The notes: a model not told the origin generated them from the sequence alone. A stretch of 64,000 nucleotides of DNA from Tetragonia tetragonoides (GCA_038025085.1 CM076148.1:36167691-36231690), one strand, 5' to 3'. Numbered from the stretch's first letter, positions 23,250 to 35,152 are shown. Translations and numbers: made by a program.

Positions 23250-23575
23250 ACAGGTTGGTTTATCTTAAATGTGGACCTGCATTGGATAGTGGTCTCAAGG
23301 TGGAAAAGAAGAATGTAAAGGATAGTTCTGGTAGGAGAATCGATCCTAATAACCATATTGCTGTCACGTTGTCTCTTCTTAAGCAAGCGAATGAATGGTT
23401 AGACAAATTGAAAGGATATCTAAGCCTTGCAGAAAATGATCATGATGGGATTGCTTGATAGAATTGATAAGCTCAAGAAGAAAGTTTATGCTTGCATATT
23501 GCTTGCTCGTTCACGTAGACTCAGCTGCATCAGCTCTCGAGAGCAGATCAGATCGTAGATGATTGAAATGCAGAT
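23250..23575 (+). pseudogene. Possible 3' coding fragment of an unrecognised gene, frameshifted
   Basis: One frame reads [20 protein letters not shown] and [20 protein letters not shown], up to [11 protein letters not shown] and a stop at 23456. One base over, the sense continues as [20 protein letters not shown] and ends at about 23578. The two halves join into a plausible helical, lysine-rich tail if one base is dropped. I do not recognise the protein. It ends about 270 bp before the CACTA element. Confidence 0.3.
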
Positions 23576-24417
23576 TGATAAGATTGTACCTTGAAGCTAA
23601 TTTTCATAATGTAGTTTGTCAAAAAAAAAAAAAAAGTTCTTCAATTTATGATATATAATCTGATATTTACTCCCATGAGGGGTGGACACTATACTATGCC
23701 TGATACAAGGTCAATTTCTGATTGAAATATCTGCAAACTGTTTACCAAGCAATTTGTGCAATACAAACCAAGGCCAGTTTTGTCATTGATGTGACTTAGT
23801 TTGTTCAACCTGATTAACATCAATGTGGTTAGTAATTACTCCTCAGAAGTCACTACAACAAAAATGGCTGTTAGCCACGCTGAAATGCGGGCCTTTCCAC
23901 GCTACTAAGCGTGGCAAAAACATTTTGCCACGGTTGGAAAAAGCGTGGCAAAAAGGTGGGTGGAATTTTTACCACGCTTTTTTGCCACGCTTGTTTCCAC
24001 GGTTTTTTCCGCGAATACATTCAAGTTTTCCACGCTTACCAGCGTAATAATATGTGCAGAAATCTTTCCTACAATTTTAAGCGGGAAATATATTTTAATG
24101 ATTTTGAGCGGTAAAATAATTTCCCGGGAAGACTTTGCCACGCTTTTCACCGTGACTTTTTTTTGGGAGGAGTTGTGACAAATTATATTTAAAAATAAAA
24201 CGGAAAAAATAATTTAACATTACGGTAGTACACCATAAATGCATATAAAAATCTCTATTATGTCAATAAAAAAACGTCATCTTGTCAGCGTTTGGAAAAC
24301 AAGTACACCATCATTAGAAAGAAACAAGTCCGTAAGTCATGACAGTATTCAATAGAAAACAACTAAAGAAACGTAAACTTAAGACAACAAGCTGAAGACA
24401 GAGCAATTAATCTTCTT

Positions 24418-24536
24418 AGGCTTCAATGTTGAGCAATTGATCTTCAGCTTCATGAACTCGAGTAGAGCTTCTTGACCTTCGGCTAGAACTGTCATCTTGA
24501 CTTCCATTTCCACGACTTGAAATGTTTCGAGAGGCC
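24418..24536 (-). other. Possible third exon behind the captured phosphatase exons
   Basis: After an ACTCATAG acceptor at about 24535, phase 0 continuation reads ASRNISSRGNGSQDDSSSRR, then VHEAEDQLLNIEA and a stop near 24419. A second frame over the same bases is also open (ETFQVVEMEVKMTVLAEGQE, then LLEFMKLKINC), running further to about 24380. Which frame was ever used is not clear. The first fits the phase of the phosphatase exons. The second has a coiled-coil-like composition that could be a transposon-encoded tail. Confidence 0.4.
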
Positions 24537-24639
24537 TATGAGTGATAACAAACGCACGGCAGATTTCAATAATCTCTTTACACTACTAGCTAATTCAACA
24601 AAAAGAGATAACAATAGAAAGAATTAATGAAGTAACCTC

Positions 24640-25012
24640 TAGTTTCAGTTTGTTCCTTGTTGCATGTATTCTTGTATATCCAAACTCATGGATCCTTGAT
24701 AAACTCCAGTCTGGGGCCTGCACAGAGCACAGAAAGAGTTAAAAGGTTTTCAGATAATAACCTTGTGAGTGTTGTCTGCTTCTACTAATCGTGTTGCGTA
24801 ACAAGGTTGTTGTGTTCTTACAGTGGGTGAGAATTCATCCAAACTGAAGCCTGCCATTCCAATAACAGCTTGAACAGGAGCAGTATAGTTAGTGTTATCA
24901 TAAGTGTCGATCCCGTTCTGATCCTTCACAGGTTTGCCCTTGCATTGCCCTTGATAAATAGCACAAGTCCTCTCATAGTTGTGCACATGCCCAAACATGA
25001 CCAAATCAACCT
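24640..25012 (-). pseudogene. Captured purple acid phosphatase gene fragment, two exons
   Basis: On the minus strand an exon entered from TTATAG at about 25013 reads VDLVMFGHVHNYERTCAIYQ, then NYTAPVQAVIGMAGFSLDEF, and ends before a GTAAGA donor near 24822. A second exon after TGTGCAG (about 24718) reads PDWSLSRIHEFGYTRIHATR and KLKLE, then a GT donor near 24637. GHVHNYER is the conserved metal-binding block of plant purple acid phosphatases, and the order GHVHNYER...NYTAPV...GFSLD...WSL.R..EFGY is that of their C-terminal part. The splice sites are kept and both exons are open and in phase. The upstream metal-binding blocks are absent, so no active phosphatase can be made from it. Confidence 0.88.
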
Positions 25013-26991
25013 ATAATAAGCATTTAACAATCAGCACATATCTTAATTTGGCATATATTTGCAGGTTGTAACAAGGAAAAGGAACATTTATGATAGACCT
25101 TATTTTTGAGTAGCAATGGCTCCACAGAACCAACAAACAAACATGAATGACAGATTCTGCACAAATTAGAAAAACATGAATAACAATATAATATCATGAA
25201 CACTCACAGATTCTAGCCATTCGGAAGAAGATTAATGGCATATCCATACCTTTCCCTTACTCAAGCACCAATAAGCAACTAAGTCTATGGTAAAAAAAAA
25301 ACATGAACATGGGAGTTCAGCATGTATTATAATAGAAGCAGGAATAACTTCCACATGGCTTCTATTAGCAAGGGTGGCTTCTATTAGCAAGGGTGGCTTC
25401 TCACTCTAACTTCTTTCCCTGACTTCTCATATTATTCCAAACTATACACCAGCAAGAAAGAAGCTTAAATAGGCCAAAATCCGATCTGATGTCAGGCAGT
25501 ATAACAATCCAAAAGTTGTATCACCTTGCAAATCACACAAATGCTGCTTGCAGTCTAGCTTGCCCCATCTGGCATCAACTCGCTCACAGGAAAATATGGG
25601 TGTGGCTAAGTTGTAGTACAAGATAAGACCAAAGTGAAGTCAGCCATCACTTTTCCAAAGAATGAAATTACTGAATGGATAACATATACAAACTTAGGCA
25701 ACCTATCCTGAGTTACCAAGATCATATGCATACATACTGTGTTTTTGGGTTCTTACATTCTAAAATTCTGCCCTGCCTTGTCAAAAGAGGCAGCTGGTCA
25801 TAAGTTCACTAGGTTATAGTAACGTCTTAATTAAGGAGCCTCATAGCCAGCATTGATGTTGAATGATAATGCAATGCCGCCGGTAAGCAACACAAAAACA
25901 TGACAATAAAGGTTATCAGAAAATTATTCATCCTGCAGTTCTTTCACTTTGCTAGCCCGGATGCATTGACACAATTAACAATAGACAAGTCCTGTTTTGG
26001 GACATATCTGATCATCTCAGCAATCAAGGTTAAAGGTAAGGCGGAATGAATCATGGGATGTTTTGACATACTAATTAACCCATGCTTATAGCCAACAAGT
26101 GAGCATGTTCTAGGCACAAAAAGCAGGATGGAATATATAGTTCAAGAAATCTTATGTTTACAGAATTGTAGGCTGAAGACATGCTTTCGTCTCATGACTG
26201 AATTGGAAAATCCAAATGAAAGGGTATAACACAGCATATAGCAAGACCACAACCCATAAATTTCAGATCTAAAATCACTTAGCTTAGCAGTCCTAATCGC
26301 AATTTCACACAAATAAAAACCAATAACTTGAAACAAGCAACAACAAACAATCAAATAAAACCCAGATTTCGAACAAGCAACATACAACAAACAATTAAAC
26401 AAAATCCAGAAATTACCTTAGATCGTGAAATTACTCGCACAGAAAAGAACTAGAACGACTCAACAAGCCCAAACCGAGATCCTCGTGTTACCTTGCCCAG
26501 ATTTGCAAGCTTTCGAACACGCAATGACCACAAACCCTAGAAATTTCACATGATTCAGTTTCGCCCAAATCGATTTCAACTGTGGCAGCTTCAATGGAGT
26601 AGCTTCGATGGAGTAACAGGCGGGGAACATTCATCAGATCTGTTCGTTGGCGAAAATGGAGAAGCGATGAGAAACCGAGGGTTAGAGACATGCGAACGGA
26701 GATGGAGAATCAGGAGAAGAGAGAGAGACGGTCAGACAATAAGCGTGTTTTATTGGATTGTTTAGTTTTTTTTTTTTTTTTTTTTTTCCAACTGAGCGCT
26801 ATACTAAACTAAAACTGCGGGCCCCAAATAAAAATTTTTGAATTTTGTCACGGTTAAAAGCGTGGTAGACTCCGCTTTTTTTGCCACGGTTGTTTTTCCA
26901 CGATTAAAAGCGTGGTAGACTCCGCTTTTTTTTCCACGGTTTTGAAAGTGTGTCTAAATAAGCGTGTCTAATACCTGAAATTGTAGTAGTG

Positions 26992-28860
<1,869 letters not shown>

Positions 28861-28866
28861 ACTAAG

Positions 28867-28877
28867 TTATAAAATAG
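28867..28877 (+). promoter_or_regulatory. Likely TATA box of the BBE-like gene
   Basis: TTATAAAATAG lies about 68 bp before the start codon at 28936, leaving room for a transcription start near 28900. Another TATA-like word (CTATAAATAG, about 28669) is further away and less well placed. Confidence 0.5.
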
Positions 28878-28935
28878 ACCCAAATGACACAATAGAAATC
28901 CATTACAATAAGAGCTAAAAGTACTATCCACCAAT

Positions 28936-30531
28936 ATGACGAAGCTACAATATCATTATTCAATAGCATTTGTAGTCTCATTTTTCATCTTGGTAATTTC
29001 ACAACAAGTAGCTTCACATCCAAATAACCTACCCAAATTTGTACAATGCCTTTCATCACAAAACTCAAACACTTTGAATCCAATCTCTAATGCCATCTAC
29101 ACTCCATATAATTCTTCGTTCTCAAGTGTTCTTCAATCATACATACGAAACCAAAGATTCAACAAGTCGACCACCCCAAAACCTCTCCTCATTGTGACAG
29201 CCTTAGACGAGAGTCATGTCCAAGCCACCATCAAATGTGCTAAGGTTAATGGCTTGCCTATAAGGATCCGAAGTGGAGGCCATGATTACGAAGGCTTATC
29301 ATATGTATCAAACGAGCCTTTTATCTTGCTAGACATGTTCAATCTTCGAGCTATTGATATTGACATTAAAAGTGAGACGGCATGGGCTCAAGCTGGTGCC
29401 AGCCTTGGTGAATTTTACTACAAAATTGCTAACTTGAGTAAAACACATGCCTTCCCTGCAGGGGTATGCCACACCCTAGGGCTTGGTGGGCACATTAGTG
29501 GAGGTGGCTATGGTAATTTGTTAAGAAAATATGGCTTATCTATTGATAATGTCATTGATGCCAAAGTCGTGGACGCCAAGGGTATCATTCTCGATCGAGA
29601 ATCAATGGGGGAAGATCTTTTTTGGGCCATACGAGGTGGTGGAGCTGCCAGTTTTTGTGTAGTCCTAGCATGGAAACTTCAATTAGTACGTGTCCCGGAA
29701 ACTGTCACTGTATTCAAAGTTGGTAGGACATTGCAACAAGGTGCAACAGACATTGTGGACCAATGGCAAAGAGTTGCACCTAAAATTGACACAGATGTCT
29801 TCATCAGGGTACAACCCAAGGTCTTATTAGGAAGCCAAAAGGGAAACAAGACATTACAAGTTAATTTCATTGGCCAATACTTAGGAAAACCGGATCAACT
29901 TTTAGACATTGTCAATAAATCACTTCCCTTGTTGGGTTTGGGAAAAAAGGATTGTATTGAAATGCCTTGGGTTAATACAACCCTATTTTGGTTTGATTCC
30001 CCTGCTGGTACCCCAATTGAAACCCTACTCAACAGGATAACGCGAGGGAAGTCCTATGGTAAGTATGGGTCTGATTATGTCCAAAAGCCGATCTCTAAGG
30101 CAGGTTTAAAACAAATATGGAAGAAGATGCTAGAGTTGGAAACTTTGTTCATGCAATTCAATCCTTATGGAGGAATGATGGATGATGTTCTTGAAAATGA
30201 AACTCCATTTCCTCATAGAGCCGGGAACCTTTTCAAAATTCAATACCTCGCGTTATGGTTTGTAGATGATGAGAAAGTTGTTAACTCTACCTTAAATAAG
30301 TCTAAGGAGCTCTACAATACCATGGCTCCTTATGTGTCTAAGGACCCTAGAGAGCACTTCTTGAACTATAGAGATCTCGATATCGGCACCAATTTGAATG
30401 GCAACACAAGCTTTGCAGATGCTTATTTCAAAGGGAATTTGCAAAGGTTGTTATCTACCAAGGCTGAAGTTGATCCTGGCAATTTCTTTAGATATGAGCA
30501 GAGTATCCCTGTTGTAAAAAATTTTGTGTAA
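28936..30531 (+). CDS. Berberine-bridge-enzyme-like FAD oxidoreductase, intact
   Basis: This intronless gene encodes 531 residues, the usual family length. Residues 1-27 form a signal peptide, so the protein is probably secreted or vacuolar. The FAD-binding domain shows RSGGHDYEG (His116) and AGVCHTLGLGGHISGGGYG (Cys178), the two residues that carry bicovalent FAD in this family. The C-terminal BBE domain has NYRDLDIG and the FKGNLQRLL...VDPGNFFRYEQSIP end. Tyr118, Tyr192, Lys434, Gln436 and Tyr478 occupy the places I recall as active-site residues of the Arabidopsis monolignol-oxidising BBE-like 15, and Leu181 (Cys+3) fits the dehydrogenase-type oxygen gatekeeper. The usual GGGGASFG block is changed to GGGAASFC (Ala237, Cys241). 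The substrate is not known; monolignols or glycosides are possible. Confidence 0.95.
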   Translation: MTKLQYHYSIAFVVSFFILVISQQVASHPNNLPKFVQCLSSQNSNTLNPISNAIYTPYNSSFSSVLQSYIRNQRFNKSTTPKPLLIVTALDESHVQATIKCAKVNGLPIRIRSGGHDYEGLSYVSNEPFILLDMFNLRAIDIDIKSETAWAQAGASLGEFYYKIANLSKTHAFPAGVCHTLGLGGHISGGGYGNLLRKYGLSIDNVIDAKVVDAKGIILDRESMGEDLFWAIRGGGAASFCVVLAWKLQLVRVPETVTVFKVGRTLQQGATDIVDQWQRVAPKIDTDVFIRVQPKVLLGSQKGNKTLQVNFIGQYLGKPDQLLDIVNKSLPLLGLGKKDCIEMPWVNTTLFWFDSPAGTPIETLLNRITRGKSYGKYGSDYVQKPISKAGLKQIWKKMLELETLFMQFNPYGGMMDDVLENETPFPHRAGNLFKIQYLALWFVDDEKVVNSTLNKSKELYNTMAPYVSKDPREHFLNYRDLDIGTNLNGNTSFADAYFKGNLQRLLSTKAEVDPGNFFRYEQSIPVVKNFV

Positions 30532-30816
30532 TAATGTCAATTTGACTTCAAGATTATTAACATATATAATCATGCTTGTGCCCTCAATCTTTTACAAAAT
30601 TGAGCTCTTTTCGTGTCTATTTGATATATAGCATGTTGGATCATGGTGTTGTTTGCAAGTCTCTGTTTTTGGCTCATATTTTCGCTATATGGACCGATCT
30701 ATAGACTAATGTTCTCCAGTATTGGATCATTTTGCTAATTAATGTATATAAACCCATATATACCCATATTGGGATGTCCGGATGACTCTTGACATGTGTT
30801 TTTTCATGAGTTAAGA
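30532..30816 (+). other. 3' flank of the BBE-like gene
   Basis: This AT-rich stretch is likely 3'-UTR, with no clear canonical AATAAA. The duplicated block begins after it. Confidence 0.35.
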
Positions 30817-31376
30817 CTAATAATTTATGTATGTTGTGAATAATGAGCTTAACAACAAATCAATAGGCTGTATTTGCAGTCCTAAATATCATTTTGTCAA
30901 AAATCGCACCCCAAGAGACCTTTTTTTTTTCTTTTCCTTTTGCTTGGTTCATTGTAATTGTCATAATACTGATTGTAATTGTATGTAGCTGATCTCTGTA
31001 TTTGCATTATTCTTTGTGGAGGCTATGTACGGTCGTGTTATAGCTCTTTCAATGTTGAACGCACAGCTGCATGCATACATCTTCCAAACACTCTAATCTT
31101 TTCATGAGTCGGCCCTTCTGTTAACGCAATTTTCATACTTGATCGGTGTATTCACAGCTCAACTGATATCATGGGGAATAATGTTTCAGCAGATTCCATA
31201 CTGCTAGAAATTACATATCAATGCTGAAATTAAGTGACTCCGATCTGTCACTGTTGCACACTAGGTTGAGGCCCGGCCATGAACTGTCTTATTTTTGGTA
31301 TTGTAAAATTCATTAACCCTTGTCTATTAGATTAGCTTATTAGTCATCCAGAAGATGCTCAACAAATAGGTAGCAG
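30817..31376. repeat. Duplicated block, copy 1 (partner 33830-35152)
   Basis: This block is closely similar, in the same order and orientation, to 33830-34165 plus 34886-35152. Shared words include TGAATAATGAGCTTAAC, CCTAAATATCATTTTGTCAA, CTGCATGCATA and ACTCCGATCTGTCACTGTTG. Copy 2 holds about 720 bp extra (34166-34885). Copy 1 breaks off at about 31376, exactly where the LINE fragment starts. Confidence 0.85.
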
Positions 31377-32130
31377 AAAAACAATATAAGGTGGCTGATG
31401 GGTACAGATTCCTGAAGGGGCAGCAGGTGCAGTTCAAAGATCACAACACAGTTTGGTGTAGGAGTGCTATCCCTAAGCATTGCTTCATTTTGTGGCTTGC
31501 AGTGCAGATGAAATTATTAACCAAGGACAGAATGAACACTATCTACCAGATCCCTGTTGATAAGCAATGTGTGTTGTGTATGAATGAGGAAGAAAAGCAT
31601 GAACATCTGTTCTATGAATGCCCTTGGTCTGCTGAATTGAAGAAAAGCATATGTGGTTGGATCAGGTGTAATAACATGCCAGAGAATGGGAGAAGATGCA
31701 TGAACTGGATAAGAAACAGAAAAAGGACAAGCAAAATGAAGAGGAGAATACTTGCAGCTAGCATTGCTGCTGTCACCTATCATATATGGATAGAAAGGAA
31801 TACAAGGATCTTCCCATCAACAGCAAGAACCCCAGAGGTTGTGAGTCAGCAAATCATCAGGGAGTTGAGAACTAGATGGAGATTTCCTGTGCTGGGTAAA
31901 ATGTCTAGTAGTGATAGGAACTCTTTGAGTCAAATCAGTATTAGCTAGAGGTTTGTAATAGTTTCTTTTGTTTTACACAATAACTGTAGGCTATTTCTAT
32001 GAGATTGAGGCTTGGGAATTTCAGGAAGGGAACCCTTCTTAGAAGGTGGTCATTTTTCCTATTCCCTCCCTTTAGTGTATAGATTGCATATTTCCACTAG
32101 TTTGTAATAGATCACCTGACTTTTACCAAG
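31377..32130 (+). mobile_element. LINE fragment with zf-RVT domain, 5'-truncated
   Basis: An open frame at 31391-31948 encodes the last part of a plant LINE polyprotein: PKHCFILWLAVQMKLLTKDR, CVLCMNEEEKHEHLFYECPW with the Cys-x2-Cys...His...Cys zinc ligands, and the terminal HIWIERNTRIF. It then has an untranslated tail with an A-rich end near 32130-32142. No endonuclease or reverse transcriptase part is present. The zf-RVT domain still reads without stops, so this copy is younger than the one at 3.2 kb. Confidence 0.8.
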
Positions 32131-32560
32131 AAAAAGAAAATAATGTTGGATTATATTTCAACAAAAAAATTGTGTTAACTTCCTTGAAAGTATACTTTAA
32201 TTTTTTAAATAAATACAAGGGTATTAATGTGAACCCGTGCATCATACGGGCTTTATAACTAGTTAAAAAAAAAAACATGGAACCACAACGAATACAGTAT
32301 AATATGATCATATAAGAAAAACACGTGAATGGTGTGAGACCGCTTGCAAAGCACTTTACCCTTGCATGGGCCGGCCCAATGCAAACATGATTAGTATTGG
32401 CCTAAAGAGTAAAGAGGGTCTAGGCCCTAGGGTGAACGTGTGGTTCAAACCAAAAAAATATGATCATATAAAAAGTCTACACATACACAAGGCAAGACTT
32501 CCGGCAATAATGAAATTGAAAAGACTTCCGCACAAAAGGATTTGATTTGAGGTTTCAGTC
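32131..32560. other. 5' flank of the F-box gene, with a Helitron-like end
   Basis: Non-coding. It contains the Helitron-like terminus at 32234-32262, and a GC-richer stretch (about 32340-32440) of unknown nature. Confidence 0.4.
32234..32262 (+). mobile_element. Putative Helitron 3' terminus
   Basis: An imperfect hairpin (CCCGT...ACGGG, 32234-32250) is followed eight bases later by CTAG at 32259-32262 and then T. Hairpin plus CTRR before T is the Helitron 3' signature. The matching 5' end could not be located, so the element's extent is unknown. Confidence 0.4.
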
Positions 32561-33745
32561 ATGGAAAAAATTAGCATCGCTCATGGCACTGAGATGCTTC
32601 CTGATGACTTATTGATGGAAGTGCTAGTGAGGCTTCGAGGCAAGTCTCTTATGCGATTCAAGTCCGTCTCTAAACACTTGTTGTCTCTTATAACCCATCC
32701 CTTATTTATGAAGATGTACCATACCCGAAAGCGCCCTGCAGTCCTTGTAAGTCCAAACAACCAATGTTTCTTTATTGTCGATCAAAACGACAACGACGAA
32801 ACGTATACATTGAGGGTTCACAAGCTGCCACCTTTAGCTTCCACCACTAAAACAGTATCAAATATCGTTGATGGATTGACATGCCTGTACCATAAAACTA
32901 ATTCCGAGGTTTGCATCTACTTCTATAATCTCGCCACTGGGGAAAATCTGCGTCTCCCTCGAGATACACAGCTCGGTAATTCGAGAATCGGTATTTCAAG
33001 GCGATGTTGCGTAGGGTTTGATCCAAAGAACATGGAATACAAGTTGCTTGACTGTTATAAGAAGCGTGGTTACTATGATGAGGGCATGCAATGTCAAGTG
33101 TATACTCTGGGAGGCCAAGACAATGAATGGAGGCCCATCAAGGACATCGGTCATTATTCAACTCACAAGTGGTTTCTTAGTGATCGGAATGAGTATGCAC
33201 ATGGATTTTGTTTTGATGGGGTCATTTATTGGCTCCAAAATCGTGATAATTGTTATTGGTATGAAGAAACAGAATTGATAGCCGCATTCAATGTAGAGCA
33301 TGAGAAATTTGAATTTATCGAGTACCCGGTGGTAGAGGCAAGCAGTAGTGTGACATTAGCTCAAATTGGGGGAGATCTTTCTCTAGTAACTCAAAGTCAC
33401 ACTACTGCAAATGAGGTTATTTTGTGGAAATTAAAAAACCCGAAAGCCAAAGCCAATGAAGGGTTGTTGTGGGTTAAAAAGGTTATTGTCTGCCCGTTCG
33501 TGGACTATAAATGGCCAGAAGTTAGATGCACAGAATTTGGTATACTATTCTTAGAGCTTACCTCAGGCTCAACTAAGATTAATATAGACAGCTATGATAT
33601 ACAAACGGGCAGGAATTCAGTTCTGGAAATAAAAAATTGCACTGGATGTTGGTATGCTCTTAGGTTTAGGAGCTCGTGCCTTTTTCAAGTCGTTGAAAAG
33701 TATATCATGCCCTTGGTGAACATTAGAGGAAAACTACTCATGTAG
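32561..33745 (+). CDS. F-box protein with FBA domain, intact
   Basis: A single exon encodes 394 residues. The F-box is at about residues 12-52 (LPDDLLMEVLVRLRGKSLMR, FKSVSKHLLSLITHP). The Trp found in most members of this cluster (SKHW) is Leu here, a single-base change (TGG to TTG). FBA landmarks follow: IVDGLTCLYHK, YNLATGENLRLP, VGFDPKNMEYKLLDC, CFDGVIYWLQN, AAFNVEHEKFEFIEYP and a VVEKYIMPLVNIRG end. The likely role is SCF substrate receptor with unknown target; the Trp loss may affect SKP1 binding or simply reflect relaxed selection. The gene is flanked by two copies of a duplicated intergenic block. Its last codons and stop are repeated 56 bp downstream. Confidence 0.92.
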   Translation: MEKISIAHGTEMLPDDLLMEVLVRLRGKSLMRFKSVSKHLLSLITHPLFMKMYHTRKRPAVLVSPNNQCFFIVDQNDNDETYTLRVHKLPPLASTTKTVSNIVDGLTCLYHKTNSEVCIYFYNLATGENLRLPRDTQLGNSRIGISRRCCVGFDPKNMEYKLLDCYKKRGYYDEGMQCQVYTLGGQDNEWRPIKDIGHYSTHKWFLSDRNEYAHGFCFDGVIYWLQNRDNCYWYEETELIAAFNVEHEKFEFIEYPVVEASSSVTLAQIGGDLSLVTQSHTTANEVILWKLKNPKAKANEGLLWVKKVIVCPFVDYKWPEVRCTEFGILFLELTSGSTKINIDSYDIQTGRNSVLEIKNCTGCWYALRFRSSCLFQVVEKYIMPLVNIRGKLLM

Positions 33746-33804
33746 TTGTCGGACACGCTTGGAATGCCCTTGGTGAACATTAGAGGAAAACTACTCATGT
33801 AGTT
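33707..33804 (+). repeat. Short tandem duplication over the stop codon of the F-box gene
   Basis: The 42-bp segment from ATGCCCTTGGTGAACATTAG through ACTCATGTAGTT occurs at 33707-33748 and again at 33763-33804, period 56. The first copy contains the true C-terminus and TAG; the second lies in the 3'-UTR. Identity is essentially complete, so the event is recent. Confidence 0.9.
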
Positions 33805-33829
33805 CTCTTATAGACATATAGTAATGATG

Positions 33830-35152
33830 TTATGTATGCTGCGAATAATGAGCTTAACAAATCAATAGGATGTATTTGCAGTCCTAAATATCATTTTGTC
33901 AAATATCACACCCTAAGAGACTTACATTTTTTTTTTTTTTTTTTTTTTGCTTGGTTCATTGGAATTGTCATGATACAGTAGCAAAAGCTCTGAGTAATAC
34001 TTATATATTGATTTTGTATGTAGCTGTTCTCTGTATTTGCATTATTCTTTATGGAGGCTATTATGTACGGTCGTGTTATAGCTCGCTCTTTCAATGTTGA
34101 ATGCAGAGCTGCATGCATAGATCTTCCAAACACTCTAATTTTTTCATGAGTCAGCCCTTCTGTTAATGCATATTTCATTAATTGATTACCTGGAAAATAT
34201 CCAACATGTATTATGTAATCTCATTGTTATCAGTCTTCAAGGCTCCTTGGTGATTGGTCCAATGGTCCTGAAATTAAAAAATAGTGTCAGAATTGTATTT
34301 CTGTAATAAAATGGCCTGGGATAACTTTGTTTACTTATGGCCTTCAGAACAATGCAGGTACAGAGGATGCATGCCTATTTTCTAATTTACAAAACAAAAG
34401 CACAATAGACTGCATCATACAGTTTCTCTGCCTTTGGTGCTTTTGCAATTTCTTTTATCTTGACTCTCTGATGAAAAGCATCCAACATTTACTGCATCAG
34501 ACCGTCGGTTAATCTAGCTGTAGTATTACACCAGTGATGTTGGATTAATTCCAAGTGTTACAGACTCTTGCAGAGGCAATTTATGTAGATCGCACCGTAC
34601 CACTAGGGGTTAATTCAGTCAATTAAGTACCTTACACATGTTGTACATAATTAGAATACATACAATGTGCTCAGTAAATTTAGAAGATCCTATCAAAAAT
34701 AGAACTTGATACTTGTTTCTGGATTTCTACTCAGAATATCTAGAAGAAGCATCATAAAGGCAATGGTCTTATTAAGGAGGAGTAGCTTGTTTGGCATCCT
34801 CCCATGGTAAATATTAATGTAGCTGCCAGAGGCGAGTCAGGCGTAGTAGCTTGTGGTGGGTGCTAGTGCGATAGCCCAGCTGATGTGATCGGTGTATTCG
34901 CAGCTCAACTGATATCATGGGAATTACAAATCAACTGATACCATACAACTTCAATGTTTCAGCAGATTCCATACTGCTAGAAATTACATATCAATGCTGA
35001 AATTAAGTGACTCCGATCTGTCACTGTTGCACAGAATGCACACTAGGTTGAGGCCTATGAACTTTGTCTTACTTTTGGTATTGTAAAATTCATTTACCCT
35101 TGTCTATTAGATTAGCCTATTAGTCAACCAGAAGATGCTCAACAAACAGGCA
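33830..35152. repeat. Duplicated block, copy 2 (partner 30817-31376)
   Basis: Collinear with 30817-31376 over its ends (33830-34165 and 34886-35152). About 720 bp in the middle (34166-34885) has no counterpart in copy 1; it shows no terminal repeats that I can see, so it may be lost from copy 1 rather than inserted here. A T-run lies at 33928-33948. Confidence 0.85.

Larger units (their letters stand above)
21685..23850. other. Intergenic with two unassigned exon-like stretches
   Basis: Apart from the candidates at 22432-22661 (minus) and 23250-23575 (plus), nothing is recognised. The flank at about 22190-22260 weakly resembles sequence near 34190-34260 downstream of another F-box gene. Confidence 0.35.
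23851..26991. mobile_element. CACTA (En/Spm-type) element, 3.1 kb, carrying host gene exons
   Basis: The left end is CACTACAACAAAAATGGC. The right end is TTGTAGTAGTG, which reads CACTACTACAA inward. The trinucleotide AGT flanks both sides (23848-23850, 26992-26994), the 3-bp duplication expected for CACTA. Both subterminal zones carry many copies of GCGTGG/CCACGC words in both orientations (about 23875-24150 and 26845-26970), the typical transposase-binding array. No transposase is recognisable; instead the middle holds purple acid phosphatase exons. The element is therefore non-autonomous. A T-run of about 24 lies at 26765-26788. Confidence 0.9.
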
